From positions 9,477-73,476 of the forward strand of contig JAEZFW010000060.1 in assembly GCA_023417315.1 (NCBI GenBank): a stretch of 64,000 nt of DNA, written 5' to 3'. Positions 60,344 to 64,000 of this stretch are shown here, in pieces. The stretch comes from Pseudomonadota bacterium. GTDB lineage: Bacteria; Pseudomonadota; Gammaproteobacteria; Steroidobacterales; Steroidobacteraceae. The translations under genes and the position numbers were made by a program. The notes under the pieces were generated by a model. It ran no database searches. It saw only the letters and a list, made by a program, of their open reading frames with translations, and was not told the DNA's origin. Position 1 is the stretch's first letter. Every line of letters starts with the position of its first letter.

Positions 60344-61189
60344 CTAGTCAGCCACTCTCCTGAAGAGCCACAGCATGCCGATGCGATAACTGTTCGTGAT
60401 GTCCGCAGCGTGAGTGCCGCCTTCGATCGTCACTGCGTGCAAGGCCCAGGGTGCATTCGAGCGGTGTTCCCACGTGTTGAACCACTCGAGTGCGCTTTCT
60501 CTAAGGGGCGCTCGATCGCGAGAACCGCTTGTGACGACTAAACCTAAATCTTTCCGACTGCCCTGCGCGGGTTGCTTAAAGAACAGCGCACGTCCCGGGT
60601 CAAATGTGGCATTGCTCGCAATGCGACCCCAGAAGAGATCTGGATCCGTAAAGGCGGAGTAAAGAACCATGTGCCCTGCTCGACTTTGGCCGACGACGAT
60701 GCGACGCGTCGGATCGGCGCGATGGCGCCTCTCGATCTCTGGAATCAACTCTGTCTTCAAAAACGCCTGGAACTTCGAGGCGCCACCCTGCTCGGGTGTC
60801 GCATCGGGCGCTGGCGATGAGAAATCATAGGCTCGCTTGTTGATCGTAGGATCCAGCGACCCATACGCGATACCGACGATGATCGCCTCTGGAATCGCCT
60901 CGTCGATCACGAGGAAGCGGTGATGCGAGCTCAACACCGGGAACAGCGAATCGCCATCGAGCGCGTACACGACCGGATAGCGTGTGGACCGATCGCGGGA
61001 GTAGCTATCCGGTAGGCTGATGTAGATATGAAACGCGCGACCGACTTCCTTGGAAGCGATCTTGAAATAGTCGCCTTTGAGTACGGGAAGATAGTCGAGC
61101 GGCGCAGAGGACGAGGAGGTCGTTCCCGCGGACGCCGTACCGGATCCGGCGAGCAGAACGATCGCCAAGGATGACAGTCCGATTCTCAT
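60344..61189 (-). CDS. Exported esterase, alpha/beta hydrolase
   Basis: A 281-residue protein with a signal peptide (SLAIVLLAGSGTASA). The hydrolase core resembles the putative esterase family of IroE/YbbA type: VVYALDGDSLFPVL, PEAIIVGIAYG, RRIVVGQSRAGHMVLYSAF with the nucleophilic Ser in GQSRAG, and ENGEV-type late His in IEGGTHAAD. Such enzymes cleave siderophore or other esters. ATG 61189 overlaps the stop of ychJ by ATGA, so it is the second gene of a coupled pair. Confidence 0.85.
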   Translation of the reverse strand: MRIGLSSLAIVLLAGSGTASAGTTSSSSAPLDYLPVLKGDYFKIASKEVGRAFHIYISLPDSYSRDRSTRYPVVYALDGDSLFPVLSSHHRFLVIDEAIPEAIIVGIAYGSLDPTINKRAYDFSSPAPDATPEQGGASKFQAFLKTELIPEIERRHRADPTRRIVVGQSRAGHMVLYSAFTDPDLFWGRIASNATFDPGRALFFKQPAQGSRKDLGLVVTSGSRDRAPLRESALEWFNTWEHRSNAPWALHAVTIEGGTHAADITNSYRIGMLWLFRRVAD

Positions 61190-61566
61190 TGTTCTGCTCC
61201 TGCGACATAGAACCAACGTCCGTTTTCCAGGACGAAGCGGCTGCGCTCATGCAGCCGCGCTGCCGAGCCGCCGCCCACTCTGTAGCGTGCCATGAACTCG
61301 ACCTCTGCCGTCTGTTCACCCGTCATGCGCGCGTCTACGACCCTGAGCCCTAGCCACTTCAGCGTCGGTTCGAAGTCGACGGAGGTCGGTCGCTTGCTGT
61401 GATGCCAAGTCGCGAGCAGATAGGGCTCGTTGCGAAGCACGAAAGCCGAATACCGCGATCGCATCAATGCCTCCGCGCTCGTCGCGGCCTCTCCAGAATG
61501 CAGCCGACCACAGCAGGCATCATATATAAGAGCGGAGCCGCATGGACATGGGATGGAACGTTTCAC
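61186..61566 (-). CDS. ychJ: YchJ-family metal-binding protein
   Basis: A 126-residue protein beginning with a SEC-C-like zinc motif, PCPCGSALIYDACCGRLHSGE, followed by a small NTF2-like domain (EALMRSRYSAFVLRN, WLGLRVVDAR, EVEFMARYRV, LHERSRFVLENGRWFYVAG). The family is conserved in proteobacteria, with no defined substrate. The zinc cysteines are intact. The stop is in the ATGA overlap with the esterase gene, so they are translationally coupled. Confidence 0.92.
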   Translation of the reverse strand: MKRSIPCPCGSALIYDACCGRLHSGEAATSAEALMRSRYSAFVLRNEPYLLATWHHSKRPTSVDFEPTLKWLGLRVVDARMTGEQTAEVEFMARYRVGGGSAARLHERSRFVLENGRWFYVAGAEQ

Positions 61567-61602
61567 AGCAACGAGCTCGCTCGTGATCGGCGGATAGGGA
61601 GA

Positions 61603-62028
61603 ATGGAACGTCTAGCGGCGCCAGTCGATTGTTTGGATTGCGTATGGCGAATGTCCCTAAACGCAAGCGAGTGCAGCGAAGTGGAGCGAACGAACCCGCT
61701 TACAACGCCCGATGGACGATATGTGATCGTTCGAGGTCGTCTATGGCGCGCGACGAATCCGCATTTGACGAGTGAAGCACGAGCAGCGTTCACTGCACAA
61801 CTCATGAACGCGCGCCGGGAAGTCAGGAAAGCGAAACGTGCAGACGATACCGAACGGCTAGCCAAAGCACGTTCCGCCGTGAATGCAGCAAAGGTCGCAT
61901 TGGGCGAGCGCGGTCCCGTTTGGTGGGCCGACGGCACCAAGGATTTCAATCGGCACCTCGTCGAGAACACTCCCTATGCGGAGTGGTACCGCAAGCTGAG
62001 CGCGAACCAAGTGCACCGGGGGAGCTGA
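61603..62028 (+). CDS. Conserved small protein of unknown function
   Basis: A 141-residue soluble protein. The pattern NPLTTPDGRYVIVRGRLWRATNPHL, the basic coiled segment RREVRKAKRADDTERLAKARSAVNAAKVALGERGPVWW and NRHLVENTPYAEWY match a small uncharacterised bacterial family that I know from genomes but cannot name. The last residues (VHRGS) and stop lie in the left arm of the terminator. AGGGAGA lies very close to ATG 61603; ATG 61651 is an alternative. Confidence 0.75.
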   Translation: MERLAAPVDCLDCVWRMSLNASECSEVERTNPLTTPDGRYVIVRGRLWRATNPHLTSEARAAFTAQLMNARREVRKAKRADDTERLAKARSAVNAAKVALGERGPVWWADGTKDFNRHLVENTPYAEWYRKLSANQVHRGS

Positions 62029-62053
62029 AACTGCTCCCCCGGTGCTTCTTTCC
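62013..62053 (+). terminator. Strong terminator overlapping a stop codon
   Basis: GCACCGGGGGAGC (62013-62025) and GCTCCCCCGGTGC (62033-62045) form a perfect 13-bp stem with a 7-base loop that contains the TGA stop (62026-62028), then TTCTTTCC. The left arm is within the coding sequence. It lies between convergent genes and may serve both. Confidence 0.85.
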
Positions 62054-62071
62054 AACAGCGTGCGTTGAGCG

Positions 62072-62302
62072 TCAGATGCGAGACGCAGCCTGCGCGCGCG
62101 GCTCATCGATCTGGAATGCCTTCAGCAGCGGCACGATCTGATACAGAGCAGATAGACCCACTAGCGCATAGATAACGCGAGCAAGGCCCGAACCTGCGCC
62201 AAAGATGGCAGCCACGAGATCGAACTGCGCGAACCCAACCAGACCCCAATTGAGGCCACCTACGATCGTCAGAATCAGCGTGAACAGATTGAGCGACTTC
62301 AT
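62072..62302 (-). CDS. DUF378 family membrane protein
   Basis: A 76-residue protein with two membrane helices: LNLFTLILTIVGGLNWGLVGF and VIYALVGLSALYQIVPLL. LTxxLxxIGGLNWGLVGF near the start and VYxLVGLxALY are the DUF378 signature. Function unknown, common in many phyla. ATG 62302 with AGGAG upstream. The basic C-terminal tail (EPRAQAASRI) is variable. Confidence 0.92.
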   Translation of the reverse strand: MKSLNLFTLILTIVGGLNWGLVGFAQFDLVAAIFGAGSGLARVIYALVGLSALYQIVPLLKAFQIDEPRAQAASRI

Positions 62303-62362
62303 AGAACAACTCCTCTAGTAAAACTCGAACCTAACAAGCCAGTCGGTAGCGGCGCGGGAACC

Positions 62363-63934
62363 TCAAGTCGGGCACTCCGAGACGTTCTCGTAATCGATGA
62401 CCAGAAGCTGAGGCAATGTCCCTTCGCTGCCGTCCGTCGCCGGATCGCGCGCAAGGACGTCCAGCACCTGCCCGCCGGCGAGTGCCAGATCTGCCACTTC
62501 GATAGCAATGACGTTCCTGTTACCGCTGGGCGTGACGTAGACGTCGTACGTTCCAGGCGCGATCGACAAGACGCCGGTATCCGATCCGAAAGGCACTGCC
62601 GCAAAACTGGGCGTGGTCGTACCCGCGTTCAGGTCAACACCATCAGCGAGCAGATAGATATCGACAGCACCCGTGCCGGGCGAGGCGTGGGTGATTCGTA
62701 CCTTCGCTTCAGTTGCGACTGGACGCGTATCACTCGCCAGCGCGATCGCCTGCAGGGGTGGCGTGCTGCCTAAGTATCCAGAGACGATGGCGGCGATCTC
62801 ATCGCCGCCCTCTGCAGCCAGATCAAACTGCAGCGCGACCGTAGACGGGTCGCCAGCCGCCGTAATACTCAGCTCGTACTCACCTGCGGGTACCGATGAA
62901 ATCGAGCACGCCGCTGGAAACATCACGCCGCGTGCAAGCGGCACCGCCTCGTTTTCCGCGGTGTTGGTGATGTTCGCAAGAACATCCACTGCCGGCGCAT
63001 CCGAAGATGCGTGAACGGCGAGTACCGAGGCGGGCGTGTTGACGTCGAGCAGCGGCGTGGCCGCGGTGTCATCGAGCGTCACGAGTTGGATCGCACTCGC
63101 ACCTGGACCCACGTTCTCGACGGCGACCAGCATCAAGTCTGCATCCGCCGGCAACGCCACCGTCCCGGAGTCGAATACAACGGTCCGCGCATCCCCTGCG
63201 GCGGTGACCCGGATTCGATACTCACCGGCCGGCACAGTGACGCGCTCCGTCGCGTTCTGAAACGCGAGCGGCACCTCGTTTACCGGGCTGCTTGCCGCCA
63301 AGTCCGCATCCGGCGCCGTGACATACACGTCGACCGCAGGTGCCGACGGAGCAGCGTGCACCACCTGAGCTCTCACGCTCCCAGCAACGATCGGCTCATC
63401 GGCCGGATTCTCGATGAGGAGTGCCGCCACAGGTGCAGCAACGTTGCCTGCCGCGATGAGGGTGTACTCGGTGCTGAACTCGAGTTGCAGCGTTTCGTCG
63501 ATGACGACGACATCACCGCCAGGCACGATAGCGGCAACTTCGACGCGTGTTTGTTCGTTCGCATCGAGAAAACCCGATCCCTCTCGATAGTCAACATTCG
63601 TCAGTGCAGCGTTGCCATTGATGATGATGTTTACGGGTGGCGCATCCGGTGAGGCGTGCAGCGCACGCAGCCGCGGCGCGGTCAGGCACTCGAGATACTC
63701 GCGCTCGCTCACCTCGTTGGCGTCGAGCACGCCGTTTCGATTGCTATCCAGGCCGCTCGCCGCAATCCGGCCTCCGCCGGCGCACGTCGAATCGCCCCTT
63801 GGGACAATTTCGACCGCGAGTAGAGAGCTCAACCCATCCACGCCGTCCGCACCATCGGCTCCATCGGAACCATCATCGGCGCAACCGGACACCATCAGCG
63901 CCGCGATCGGCGCAAGAATCATCGCCCGTCTCAT
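62363..63934 (-). CDS. DUF4397-repeat lipoprotein with collagen-like segment
   Basis: A 523-residue surface lipoprotein: lipobox VSGCA, then a DGADG-type collagen-like segment and a small Asp-rich domain (GLDSNRNGVLDANEVSERE, DUF7151-like, EF-like). Four beta-sandwich DUF4397 modules follow, each with the RALHASPDAPPV-type start: PAPxVxVY-like repeats are visible at LRALHASPDAPPV, AQVVHAAPSAPAVDVY, VLAVHASSDAPAVDVL and ITHASPGTGAVDIY. Cell-surface adhesion or carbohydrate-related role is inferred. ATG 63934 has GGAGG upstream. Downstream, leftward, lies the DUF378 gene at 62302, with 60 bases between. Confidence 0.88.
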   Translation of the reverse strand: MRRAMILAPIAALMVSGCADDGSDGADGADGVDGLSSLLAVEIVPRGDSTCAGGGRIAASGLDSNRNGVLDANEVSEREYLECLTAPRLRALHASPDAPPVNIIINGNAALTNVDYREGSGFLDANEQTRVEVAAIVPGGDVVVIDETLQLEFSTEYTLIAAGNVAAPVAALLIENPADEPIVAGSVRAQVVHAAPSAPAVDVYVTAPDADLAASSPVNEVPLAFQNATERVTVPAGEYRIRVTAAGDARTVVFDSGTVALPADADLMLVAVENVGPGASAIQLVTLDDTAATPLLDVNTPASVLAVHASSDAPAVDVLANITNTAENEAVPLARGVMFPAACSISSVPAGEYELSITAAGDPSTVALQFDLAAEGGDEIAAIVSGYLGSTPPLQAIALASDTRPVATEAKVRITHASPGTGAVDIYLLADGVDLNAGTTTPSFAAVPFGSDTGVLSIAPGTYDVYVTPSGNRNVIAIEVADLALAGGQVLDVLARDPATDGSEGTLPQLLVIDYENVSECPT

Positions 63935-64000
63935 ACATCCTCCAACGTGCGTCAGAATCGGGAACGACTTTGATGGGTCGCTCCCGCGCCCGCGCGGGAG

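Overview
The window looks like a chromosomal stretch (about 60% GC by eye) of a free-living, metabolically versatile gammaproteobacterium. HtpG, MltD, PpnN, YchJ, YkgJ, YceI and AqpZ-like proteins are of gammaproteobacterial type. Two PEP-CTERM proteins, a GH11 xylanase with a CBM60-like module, a flavin-dependent halogenase and many secreted hydrolases recall Steroidobacteraceae or related environmental lineages. That placement is an inference from gene content. I see no rRNA, tRNA, prophage, insertion sequence or CRISPR array.

Layout. 1-5.8 kb: 3' end of ornithine aminotransferase, a PEBP-family protein, an FKBP lipoprotein, HtpG, a small membrane protein, an orphan ParA ATPase and a small unknown protein. 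6.1-11.4 kb: two leftward, translationally coupled operons (L,D-transpeptidase / PpnN / unknown Cys-containing protein; MltD / small lipoprotein). 11.7-13.2 kb: a PEP-CTERM protein and a membrane-anchored unknown. 13.3-15.8 kb: an arginine catabolism module (Lrp-type regulator divergent from ornithine cyclodeaminase and arginase). 16-21.8 kb: SRPBCC protein, an unusual sirtuin, TauE/SafE exporter, J-domain protein, DUF6250-like lipoprotein, cytochrome c/FG-GAP fusion. 22-30 kb: secreted TIM barrel, halogenase, hemerythrin protein, hydrolase, YceI, YkgJ, DAHP synthase with its own aromatic attenuator, and an MDR reductase. 30-36 kb: membrane DUF6794-like protein, MBL-fold hydrolase, a cNMP/TrxR-like fusion coupled to a UBP zinc finger, YdeI-like protein. 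36-45 kb: xylanase, membrane proteins, NIPSNAP, EamA and AGCS transporters. 45-64 kb: YVTN propeller, diheme peroxidase-like protein, CadC-like TPR regulator, second PEP-CTERM protein, DUF885 peptidase, aquaporin, phosphodiesterase-like enzyme, truncated globin, DUF937, thioredoxin-like, SbtA-like, esterase, YchJ, DUF378 and DUF4397 proteins.

Two signals stand out. First, a short ORF at 28830-28901 (minus strand), whose core reads RYWFYFYYGF, precedes DAHP synthase. It is followed by a strong terminator whose 5' arm can pair with an 8-base segment inside the leader ORF, so all parts of a transcription attenuator for aromatic amino acids are present. Second, at least six gene ends carry inverted repeats whose arms are short tandem arrays of 7-9 base units. 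The unit usually differs between loci but matches between the two arms of one locus, and in three or four genes the array runs into the coding sequence and supplies the last residues or the stop codon.

Several proteins depart from their family norm: a sirtuin without the zinc cysteine tetrad, a TrxR-like enzyme without CxxC fused to a cyclic-nucleotide-binding domain, and a c-type heme motif fused to calcium-binding FG-GAP repeats.
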